Assembly (NCBI GenBank): GCA_900753645.1
Contig: CAADZW010000181.1
Location: 1 to 6,367, forward strand
Reading direction: 5' to 3'
DNA: 6,367 nt
Source: Bacilli bacterium
GTDB taxonomy: Bacteria > Bacillota_I > Bacilli_A > RF39 > UBA660
The notes under the pieces are model-generated. The model searched no databases and was not told the origin of the DNA. It was given only the letters and a program-made list of their open reading frames with translations. Positions 1 through 6,367 of this stretch are shown piece by piece (within the stretch, counting starts at the first letter, position 1; each line of letters begins with the position of its first letter). Position numbers and translations under genes: made by a program.

Positions 1-3
1 GAT

Positions 4-78
4 TGCCTCGTAGCCAAGCGGTAAGGCACCACACTTTGACTGTGGCATGCGCTAGTTCGAATCTAGCCGAGGCAGCCA
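4..78 (+). tRNA. tRNA-Gln (anticodon TTG)
   Basis: A complete cloverleaf can be folded. The acceptor arm TGCCTCG (4-10) pairs with CGAGGCA (68-74). The anticodon stem CCACA/TGTGG (29-33/41-45) encloses the loop CTTTGAC, with anticodon TTG at 36-38, which reads CAA and wobble CAG. The T-arm GCTAG/CTAGC (51-55/63-67) encloses TTCGAAT. The discriminator is G75 and CCA is encoded at 76-78. The U1-A72 closing pair is typical of bacterial glutamine tRNAs. It lies seven bases before tRNA-Lys, so the two are probably co-transcribed from a promoter left of the window. Confidence 0.96.
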
Positions 79-85
79 TTATTTC

Positions 86-161
86 GTCCCGTTAGCTCAG
101 TAGGTAGAGCATTTGACTTTTAATCAAAGGGTCACAGATTCGAGTTCTGTACGGGACACCA
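86..161 (+). tRNA. tRNA-Lys (anticodon TTT)
   Basis: A complete cloverleaf can be folded. The acceptor arm GTCCCGT (86-92) pairs with ACGGGAC (151-157). The anticodon stem TTTGA/TCAAA (112-116/124-128) encloses CTTTTAA, with anticodon TTT at 119-121. The T-arm ACAGA/TCTGT (134-138/146-150) encloses TTCGAGT. The discriminator is A158 and CCA is encoded at 159-161. It is the last gene of the tRNA pair and is followed at once by a terminator. Its 3' end is partly repeated about 180 bases downstream (see 315-350). Confidence 0.96.
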
Positions 162-173
162 CTTTGTAAATAA
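157..173 (+). repeat. 17-bp direct repeat, copy 1 (tRNA-Lys 3' end)
   Basis: CACCACTTTGTAAATAA covers the last bases of tRNA-Lys, including CCA, plus 12 bases beyond. An identical copy lies at 334-350. A repeat that begins inside a tRNA 3' end is the usual form of an integrase attachment core, but a simple local duplication would look the same. Confidence 0.8.
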
Positions 174-199
174 AAAGCCTTTATAAATAAGGCTTTTTT
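172..199 (+). terminator. Rho-independent terminator of the tRNA operon
   Basis: An inverted repeat AAAAAGCCTT (172-181) / AAGGCTTTTT (189-198) with a 7-base loop runs into a T run ending at 199. It starts ten bases after the encoded CCA of tRNA-Lys and is the natural end of the Gln-Lys transcript. Confidence 0.85.
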
Positions 200-344
200 C
201 GTGCTATATTTCAATAATAATCCCAAAATACTCCCAAACATAAAAAAAGTATAAAGAGTATATAAAAAAAGGAAGAAAAAACGATAAAAAAGTGCAAAAT
301 ATAACACAAAATAAACAGATATAGACTGTAGGGCACCACTTTGT
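200..344. other. Gene-free A-rich spacer between the repeat copies
   Basis: No credible gene is visible on either strand. The stretch is A-rich on the plus strand and contains two closely spaced copies of a TCCCAAA motif (AATCCCAAA then ACTCCCAAA, about 220-239), which on the minus strand read TTTGGGA. The minus-strand frame through here runs straight into the antisense of tRNA-Lys and is not a real protein. The segment lies exactly between the two copies of the tRNA-Lys 3' end. Confidence 0.5.
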
Positions 345-350
345 AAATAA
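315..350 (+). repeat. Degenerate tRNA-Lys 3'-end copy with 17-bp identical core
   Basis: The 17-bp core at 334-350 is identical to 157-173. Similarity continues to the left in broken form: ACAGAT (315-320), CTGTA (326-330) and GGG (331-333) line up with the T-arm and acceptor strand of tRNA-Lys (134-155). The T-loop GTTCGA sequence is lost and the acceptor strand has lost bases, so this copy cannot be a functional tRNA. To the right, CTTTTTTCGTG (381-391) also matches 193-203. The copy therefore resembles tRNA 3' half plus terminator region. It may be a decayed distal attachment site or a segmental duplication. Confidence 0.65.
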
Positions 351-378
351 TTCCTTTAAAAATAAAGGTTTTTATTTT
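345..378 (+). terminator. Probable terminator after the duplicated tRNA end
   Basis: CCTTTA (353-358), loop AAAA, TAAAGG (363-368), followed by a T-rich run at 369-378. The stem can be lengthened across a small internal loop by AAATAA (345-350) with TTATTT (372-377). It stands in the same relative place as the terminator after tRNA-Lys. It would also insulate ligA from read-through. Confidence 0.55.
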
Positions 379-403
379 GCCTTTTTTCGTGAATTGGCTT
401 TTA

Positions 404-2417
<2,014 letters not shown>

Positions 2418-2420
<3 letters not shown>

Positions 2421-2449
2421 AAATAGTATTTTCATTTCTTTTTTTTTTT
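2418..2449 (+). terminator. ligA terminator
   Basis: TGAAAAT (2418-2424), loop AGT, ATTTTCA (2428-2434), then TTTC and eleven T residues (2439-2449). The ligA TGA stop (2418-2420) is the first three bases of the stem. The downstream arm and the T run also form the -35 and spacer of the next promoter. Confidence 0.75.
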
Positions 2450-2457
2450 GATATAAT
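2429..2457 (+). promoter_or_regulatory. Promoter of the tail-anchored protein gene
   Basis: The -35-like TTTTCA (2429-2434), a 17-base spacer and a perfect TATAAT (2452-2457) are preceded by TGA (2449-2451), giving an extended -10. The spacer is almost wholly the T run of the ligA terminator. A second TATAAT occurs at 2463-2468 but lacks the TG extension and is probably leader. The leader ends in GGAGGT (2473-2478), eight bases before ATG 2487. Confidence 0.65.
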
Positions 2458-2486
2458 GTTAATATAATAAACGGAGGTAATTTGAT

Positions 2487-2861
2487 ATGAATAATGATAA
2501 TAATGGGATGACAAATAATATGCAGTCTAGTTTGAATGGTCAAACTCCTAATGTTCAACCGGTTCAACCAACTCAAAGTCAAAGTTTTGCAAATGCTCAA
2601 CCAGTTCCACCAACACAGGAAGTTAACACAGTTGATCCTATCAGTGTCGTGACCAATTTAAACAAAGAGGAGGCTATGGAAGAAGCTTTATCACACACAA
2701 CTCAATATAGCCCATTTGAAGTTCCTAAACAAGAAGTTAATCAGGAAGCAAAAAAAACAAATAGTAAAAGTGGCTATATATTTATCATAGTAATTTTCAT
2801 AATTATGTTACTATTTATTATCTTTTTACCACAAATATCTAAGTTATTTGGTTGGGAATAA
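2487..2861 (+). CDS. Small tail-anchored membrane protein, Gln/Pro/Asn-rich, unknown
   Basis: I do not recognise a family for this 124-residue protein. Residues 1-50 are low-complexity and rich in Asn, Gln, Pro and Thr, without charge clusters, and are probably disordered. They include an imperfect 14-residue tandem repeat around QPVQPTQ and QPVPPTQ. Residues 58-70 are acidic and could be helical. A Lys/Asn/Ser linker (about 81-96) leads to one strongly hydrophobic segment (about 97-114), followed by ten residues ending in FGWE. Lysines just before the segment suggest the N-terminal part is in the cytoplasm and the C-terminus outside. There is no signal peptide. The strong Shine-Dalgarno GGAGGT, own promoter and own terminator show it is a real, separately transcribed gene between ligA and cdaA. 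Confidence 0.85.
   Translation: MNNDNNGMTNNMQSSLNGQTPNVQPVQPTQSQSFANAQPVPPTQEVNTVDPISVVTNLNKEEAMEEALSHTTQYSPFEVPKQEVNQEAKKTNSKSGYIFIIVIFIIMLLFIIFLPQISKLFGWE
2553..2617 (+). repeat. Imperfect 42-base-period repeat in the Gln/Pro-rich coding region
   Basis: The 23 bases at 2553-2575 recur at 2595-2617 with four mismatches, 42 bases (14 codons) apart. This gives the peptide pair VQPVQPTQ and AQPVPPTQ. It suggests that the disordered N-terminal region grows or shrinks by short tandem duplication. Confidence 0.6.
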
Positions 2862-2883
2862 GTGACTTGTTAGTCACTTTTTT
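2860..2883 (+). terminator. Terminator after the tail-anchored protein gene
   Basis: AAGTGACT (2860-2867), loop TGTT, AGTCACTT (2872-2879), with the T run continuing to 2883. The stem is eight perfect pairs. The last two bases of the TAA stop (2859-2861) lie in the stem. Confidence 0.88.
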
Positions 2884-2903
2884 AAATCAAAATGGTAATT
2901 TTA

Positions 2904-2912
2904 TGATATAAT
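2904..2912 (+). promoter_or_regulatory. Extended -10 promoter of cdaA-cdaR
   Basis: TGATATAAT (2904-2912) is an extended -10, the same nine bases as in the previous gene's promoter (2449-2457). No good -35 is visible at 16-19 bases upstream. Transcription would start near 2919, giving a leader of roughly 67 bases before the cdaA start. Confidence 0.65.
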
Positions 2913-2950
2913 AAAAATGAAGCTTTATTAGGTGTATTTTACTTAATAGC

Positions 2951-2980
2951 TATCTATGATGAAAATCATATATGAGGAGG
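2951..2980 (+). promoter_or_regulatory. cdaA leader hairpin with GAAA loop next to a strong ribosome site
   Basis: TATGAT (2955-2960), loop GAAA (2961-2964) and ATCATA (2965-2970) form a six-pair hairpin capped by a GNRA-type tetraloop. It can be extended past one mismatch by two pairs plus a wobble. It ends directly at the ribosome-binding site GAGGAGG (2974-2980), which lies five bases before ATG 2986. This spacing decides the start: the ATGs at 2956 and 2959 lie inside the hairpin and have no ribosome site of their own. Confidence 0.55.
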
Positions 2981-2985
2981 AAGAA

Positions 2986-3810
2986 ATGACGTTTGACAGT
3001 GTTGTTGAATTGCTGAAAAAGTTTATAGATGTTTTAATAGTATGGTTTGCTCTTTACTATATTTTAAAGAACTTGCGCAAAAATGTAAAAATGGTCCTTT
3101 TATTTAAAGGAATCTTAGTAATTGTAATTTTGAAAGTGGTTAGTGATTTGCTAGGGCTAGTAACGATCGGTTTCTTGTTAGATTACATAATCCAATGGGG
3201 ACCTTTAGCTATAATTGTAATTTTCCAACCAGAAATAAGAAGTGTTTTGGAGCAATTAGGTCGTAGTCAATTATTAGGACGTCATAAGGTATTAACTGTC
3301 GATGAAAGAGAAAAAATGGTCTATGAGATTACTAATGCTTTGGATTATTTAAGAAGACAATCAATAGGTGCTTTGATAGTTATCGAACGAGATAATAGTT
3401 TAAGTGATTATATCGAAAAATCAAAAAAGATTTATGCTGATATTTCTTCAGATTTATTGGTATCAATATTTTTCCCTAATAATCCGTTGCACGATGGTGG
3501 CTTAATAATTCAAGGAAATAAGATTACAAGTGCTGGTGCAGTTTTTCCGACTAGTGACAGTTTAAAAATAAGTAAAAGATTAGGGACAAGACATAGAGCA
3601 GCTTTAGGTATTTCAGAAATTAGTGACTGTATAGCTATTGTTGCATCAGAGGAAACAGGAAGATTATCAATAGCTATTGATGGAGAATTATATTATAATT
3701 TAACCTTAGATGAAGTAAAACTTCGCTTGCTAGAAGAATTAAGACCAAAAAAAGAAGTTTTTGTTGATGAGGAGGAATTAATTGATGAAAACAATAATGA
3801 AAGTGTTTAA
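2986..3810 (+). CDS. cdaA: Membrane diadenylate cyclase CdaA (DacA/YbbP)
   Basis: The product is 274 residues, matching the family's usual length of about 273. It condenses two ATP to cyclic di-AMP and pyrophosphate at the inner face of the membrane. Three membrane helices are visible (about 12-27, 34-56 and 58-80), followed by the QPEIR linker and the DAC domain (about 105-252). Key motifs are LHDG (Asp170, metal/catalytic), GTRHRAALG (200-208) and SEETG (221-225). The usual DGA motif reads DGG here (170-172), a conservative but notable change. The C-terminus (about 257-274) is an acidic tail. The start at ATG 2986 is chosen for the GAGGAGG site five bases upstream; a longer in-frame version from 2956 would add ten residues with no ribosome site. 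The gene overlaps cdaR by 26 bases, so the two are translationally coupled. Confidence 0.96.
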   Translation: MTFDSVVELLKKFIDVLIVWFALYYILKNLRKNVKMVLLFKGILVIVILKVVSDLLGLVTIGFLLDYIIQWGPLAIIVIFQPEIRSVLEQLGRSQLLGRHKVLTVDEREKMVYEITNALDYLRRQSIGALIVIERDNSLSDYIEKSKKIYADISSDLLVSIFFPNNPLHDGGLIIQGNKITSAGAVFPTSDSLKISKRLGTRHRAALGISEISDCIAIVASEETGRLSIAIDGELYYNLTLDEVKLRLLEELRPKKEVFVDEEELIDENNNESV

Positions 3811-5146
3811 GTACATCGGTTCCTTTTTTAAACGTTTAATAGAAAAAATAATCGTTGTTCCAATTAGTAAGTTTATTCTATGGATTAATACTAAATTTGA
3901 AAAACCAGGAAGAAAATTTGAAAATTGGCTATCGAGATCCAATACTTTATTATTTATATCGTTAGCGATTGCCATTTTATTCTTTGTAGTTATAGATCAA
4001 AAGATATTAACTTATTCTGAAAGTTCAGCTGAAGTGTTGGCAAGCCAACAAGTCAAGGTTTCATATGACGAAGACAATTATGTCGTAGAGGGAATTCCTG
4101 AAGAAGTAGATATAACATTAATTGGTAATAAAGCAGATTTATATATTGCTAAACAATCGCCAGCTAATGAAGTACTTATCGATTTATGGGGATTAAAACC
4201 TGGAACACATAAAGTTGATATCAAATATGATCAAGTAAATAACGATATTAAATACAGTGTTAATCCATCTACAGCGACAGTTGTTATTTACGAAAAAGTT
4301 TCAGCAACTAAAACTTTATCAGTCGATTTATTAAATCAAGATGCTTTAGATCCAACATATATTATCGAAGAAGTTACGGCTAATACTAATTCTGTTGTAA
4401 TCAAAGGTGCTGAATATAAAGTAAACAAAGTAGCAACCGTAAAAGCATTGGTAGACGTTAACGCAATTCCCAATTTAAAACTTGGTGAAAAAATGACAGT
4501 ATCATCATCGTTAAGAGCCTACGACGAGGCCGGAAACGTCGTTGATGTCGAAATAAGTCCTGCCAAAGTTGATGTCGAAATATTAATTGACTCACCAAGC
4601 AAAGTAGTTCCTATTCAAGTTATCCCTACCGGAAGTGTTATTTATAACATGGGCATTAGTAATCTGATTGTTAACAATAATGAGAATACAACGGTAACTT
4701 TATATGGACCAAGTGAGGTTTTAGCAACGATCGATTATTTACCAGTTAGCATTAATGTTCAAGGATTATCCGAAGATACACAATTTAAGGTCAACTTAGA
4801 CAAACCAAACGGTGTTAAACATATGAGTATGGATAGTGTTACTGTTGATGTTAAATTGAGTAACGATATAAGCAATGTTGATATTGAAGATGTTGGTATA
4901 TCTTGGATTAATTTAAATAGCAATTATGGAGTAACACCGATCGATATCGATAGTGTTACGGTTAAACTTAAGGGTGTTACCGATATCGTTAATAGTATAA
5001 CAGCTGATGATATCAATGTTTATGTTGATTTAAAGGATGCGGTAGTAGGTACGCAGACAGTCGATATTATCGTAAGTGGTAATGATCCACGAGTAGAATA
5101 CATGTCTTCTGTTTTAAAAATACAAGTTCGAATATACGAAAAATAA
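3785..5146 (+). CDS. cdaR: YbbR-domain regulator of the diadenylate cyclase, CdaR
   Basis: The product is 453 residues. It is the membrane partner that binds CdaA and adjusts c-di-AMP synthesis. Residues 1-53 are a basic and aromatic, partly amphipathic cytoplasmic segment, longer than in B. subtilis CdaR. One membrane helix follows (about 54-70) and then a large extracytoplasmic part made of about four beta-rich YbbR repeats (about 85-172, 174-272, 273-361 and 362-453). Each repeat ends with a strand of the type TVxVxI or KVDVEI. The ribosome site GGAGG (3771-3775) lies inside the end of cdaA, nine bases before ATG 3785. A TTG at 3782, six bases from that site, is an alternative start adding one residue. 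In most Firmicutes glmM follows; here the next gene is convergent. Confidence 0.94.
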   Translation: MKTIMKVFKYIGSFFKRLIEKIIVVPISKFILWINTKFEKPGRKFENWLSRSNTLLFISLAIAILFFVVIDQKILTYSESSAEVLASQQVKVSYDEDNYVVEGIPEEVDITLIGNKADLYIAKQSPANEVLIDLWGLKPGTHKVDIKYDQVNNDIKYSVNPSTATVVIYEKVSATKTLSVDLLNQDALDPTYIIEEVTANTNSVVIKGAEYKVNKVATVKALVDVNAIPNLKLGEKMTVSSSLRAYDEAGNVVDVEISPAKVDVEILIDSPSKVVPIQVIPTGSVIYNMGISNLIVNNNENTTVTLYGPSEVLATIDYLPVSINVQGLSEDTQFKVNLDKPNGVKHMSMDSVTVDVKLSNDISNVDIEDVGISWINLNSNYGVTPIDIDSVTVKLKGVTDIVNSITADDINVYVDLKDAVVGTQTVDIIVSGNDPRVEYMSSVLKIQVRIYEK

Positions 5147-5168
5147 ACTTCTTTGGAAGTTTATTTTT
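5139..5168. terminator. Bidirectional terminator shared by cdaR and the DUF378 gene
   Basis: AAAAATAAACTTC (5139-5151), loop TTTG and GAAGTTTATTTTT (5156-5168) form a perfect 13-pair stem with A and T runs at its ends, so it can act on both strands. The cdaR stop TAA (5144-5146) lies in the left arm. The stop of the minus-strand gene (5161-5163) lies in the right arm. The two triplets pair exactly with each other. Confidence 0.92.
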
Positions 5169-5358
5169 CTAAATGATCAAATAAAATACCAATATTGATC
5201 AATCCAGTTATACCGACAATTGTGTAAATAATACGAGGTATAGTTGAGTCTGTACCAAAAAGATAAGTTATTACATTGAAGTCAAATAGACCAATTAATC
5301 CCCAGACTATTGCACCTATGATAGTAATTACCAAACAAACTTTTTGTAAAGTTTCCAA
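5161..5358 (-). CDS. DUF378 family small membrane protein
   Basis: A 65-residue protein with the DUF378 pattern: an N-terminal helix with IIGAIVWGLIGLFDF, a short link with YLFG and a conserved-looking RIIYTIVGITGL second helix. It should be a two-helix integral membrane protein. The biochemical role of the family is not established. Start choice: the ATG at 5367 directly abuts GAAAGGA (5374-5368), too close for initiation. The TTG at 5358 lies nine bases from it and yields METLQKVCLVITIIG, which resembles how family members usually begin. If ATG 5367 is used the protein is 68 residues. The gene is convergent with cdaR across a shared hairpin and is therefore outside the cyclase operon. No strong promoter is visible; TAAAAT on the minus strand at 5394-5389 is a weak candidate. 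Confidence 0.85.
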   Translation of the reverse strand: METLQKVCLVITIIGAIVWGLIGLFDFNVITYLFGTDSTIPRIIYTIVGITGLINIGILFDHLEK

Positions 5359-5431
5359 AAAAATCATTCCTTTCTATATTCACTAGGTATTTTAAACGAA
5401 ATTAAAAAAAATATACATTTTTTAGAAAAAC

Positions 5432-5452
5432 ATTCAATATAATTAATTGAAT
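5432..5452 (+). promoter_or_regulatory. -10 element within an inverted repeat, upstream of the lipoprotein gene
   Basis: TATAAT (5438-5443) starts about 22 bases before the GTG start and has no convincing -35. It is framed by ATTCAAT (5432-5438) and ATTGAAT (5446-5452), a perfect 7-bp inverted repeat with a 7-base centre. Such symmetry around a -10 could be a repressor site, or chance in AT-rich DNA. The -10 and the start are so close that the leader would be only about 15 bases. Confidence 0.4.
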
Positions 5453-5464
5453 AGGAGTGAGAAC

Positions 5465-6367
5465 GTGAAAAAAACTTTATTGTGCATTTCCGCTATACTG
5501 TGTAGTTTTTTGTTGATTGGTTGCGGTAAATATGGAGAAAAAGATATTATCAAAGATCTAGGTAAAAAAATCGATAAAACAAATGGTTATTATTTAAATG
5601 GTGAATTACAGATTATTAATAATGAGGATAGTTATTTATATAATGTCGAGGTTGCATATCAAAAAGATGACAATTTTAGAGTAAGTTTAAAAAATAAAAC
5701 GAACAATCATGAACAAATTATTTTAAAGAATAGTGAAGGAGTTTATGTTTTAACACCATCGTTAAATAAAAGCTTTAAATTTCAAAGCGAATGGCCATAC
5801 AACAATTCACAAGCTTATTTATTACAGACTATTTTAAAAGATATTGAAAACGATGGTGAAAAAACTTTTGAGCAAGTAGATGACACATATGTTTTTACAA
5901 CTAAAGTAAATTATTCTAACAATAGTCAATTAGTGAAACAAAAGATAACTTTAGATAAGGATTTAAATCCTAAATCTGTTGTAATTTTAAATAATAAAGA
6001 CGAAATGCAAATGCAAATGACGTTTAATAGTATTGACTATAATGCGACTTATGATGAAAATTATTTCACATTACAAGGAAACATGAAGAATGTGGAGACG
6101 GAAACGACTAGTAGTACTTTAGATTCAATAATTTATCCAATGTATATTCCTGAAAACACGCAGTTATCAGCTCAAGAAAAAATTGCGATTGACAATGGAG
6201 AAAGAATAATATTGACTTTTAGTGGCGATAATCCATTCACGATTGTTCAAGAAAATGCAAGGGTAGCAGAGGAAATGTTGACAATTCCAATGTATGGAGA
6301 ACCTTATATAATTACTGATACGGTCGGAGCATTGTCAGATAATTCGATAACTTGGATAAGCAATGGA
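5465..6367 (+). CDS. LolA-like lipoprotein of the YdcC family (partial, runs off window)
   Basis: At least 301 codons are open from GTG 5465 to the window edge, with no stop. AGGAG (5453-5457) lies seven bases before the GTG. Residues 1-20 form a lipoprotein signal: MKK, a hydrophobic core and the lipobox LIGC with the lipidated Cys20. The mature part has the beta-rich LolA/GerS-like fold; segments such as QIILKNSEGVYVLTPSLNKS and FQSEWPYNNSQAYLL are close to what I recall of Bacillus subtilis YdcC (about 349 residues). The last part, from about residue 220 (IIYPMYIP to VGALSDNSITW), resembles the C-terminal DUF4367-like region of that family. About 40-50 residues are probably missing past the window end. 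It should be anchored on the outer face of the membrane. YdcC is associated with the mother-cell sporulation regulon in Bacillus; whether that holds here is unknown. In Bacillus the gene precedes the alanine racemase gene alr. Confidence 0.87.
   Translation, partial: MKKTLLCISAILCSFLLIGCGKYGEKDIIKDLGKKIDKTNGYYLNGELQIINNEDSYLYNVEVAYQKDDNFRVSLKNKTNNHEQIILKNSEGVYVLTPSLNKSFKFQSEWPYNNSQAYLLQTILKDIENDGEKTFEQVDDTYVFTTKVNYSNNSQLVKQKITLDKDLNPKSVVILNNKDEMQMQMTFNSIDYNATYDENYFTLQGNMKNVETETTSSTLDSIIYPMYIPENTQLSAQEKIAIDNGERIILTFSGDNPFTIVQENARVAEEMLTIPMYGEPYIITDTVGALSDNSITWISNG

Noticed and set aside
92..307. 71-residue minus-strand frame
   Set aside because: It reads the antisense of tRNA-Lys (the common false peptide RTRICDPLIKSQ) and the A-rich spacer. 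It has no ribosome site and no recognisable domain.
2920..2951. Possible riboswitch in the cdaA leader
   Set aside because: Only a weak bulged pairing of AGCTTTATTA with TAATAGCT is visible. The leader is about 67 bases and lacks the size and features of the c-di-AMP (ydaO-type) riboswitch.
3778..3975. 65-residue minus-strand frame
   Set aside because: It is wholly antisense to the cdaA/cdaR junction, with no ribosome site and no family resemblance.

Overview
The window is strongly AT-rich, and its gene content fits a low-GC, single-membrane Firmicute: a Bacilli, Erysipelotrichia or Mollicutes-related lineage that uses the standard code. ligA ends in TGA, tryptophan is encoded by TGG, and no long reading frame is interrupted by in-frame TGA, so this is not a Mycoplasma-type code. 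Markers of the group are the NAD+-dependent ligase, the cdaA-cdaR pair, the YdcC-type LolA-like lipoprotein and strong purine-rich Shine-Dalgarno sites.

Layout, left to right. (1) Positions 4-161: two tRNA genes, Gln(TTG) and Lys(TTT), both with encoded CCA, closed by a terminator. (2) Positions 172-431: no gene is visible. The stretch holds a degenerate second copy of the tRNA-Lys 3' end and its downstream sequence, paired CCCAAA motifs, a second terminator, a 16-bp perfect palindrome and an extended -10 promoter. It may be the scar of an integrated element or a local duplication. (3) Positions 444-2420: ligA, the replicative DNA ligase. (4) Positions 2487-2861: a small, unrecognised, tail-anchored Gln/Pro/Asn-rich membrane protein with its own promoter and terminator. 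(5) Positions 2986-5146: cdaA and cdaR, overlapping by 26 bases and translationally coupled. They encode the membrane diadenylate cyclase and its YbbR-domain regulator. (6) Positions 5161-5358, minus strand: a two-helix DUF378 protein, convergent with cdaR across a shared bidirectional hairpin. (7) Position 5465 to the window end: a LolA-like (YdcC-family) lipoprotein with a GTG start, cut off by the window edge.

The genes are housekeeping and envelope functions rather than one pathway. LigA seals nicks in replication and repair. CdaA makes c-di-AMP, which controls potassium and osmolyte balance and links to cell-wall homeostasis, with CdaR sensing or modulating from outside the membrane. The lipoprotein and the DUF378 protein also sit at the envelope. 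The usual third gene of the cyclase operon, glmM, is not here. I see no convincing new multi-gene system. The points most worth a second look are the tRNA-Lys 3'-end duplication, the DGG variant of the cyclase DGA motif, the convergent stop codons that pair inside one terminator, and the very compact terminator/promoter overlaps.
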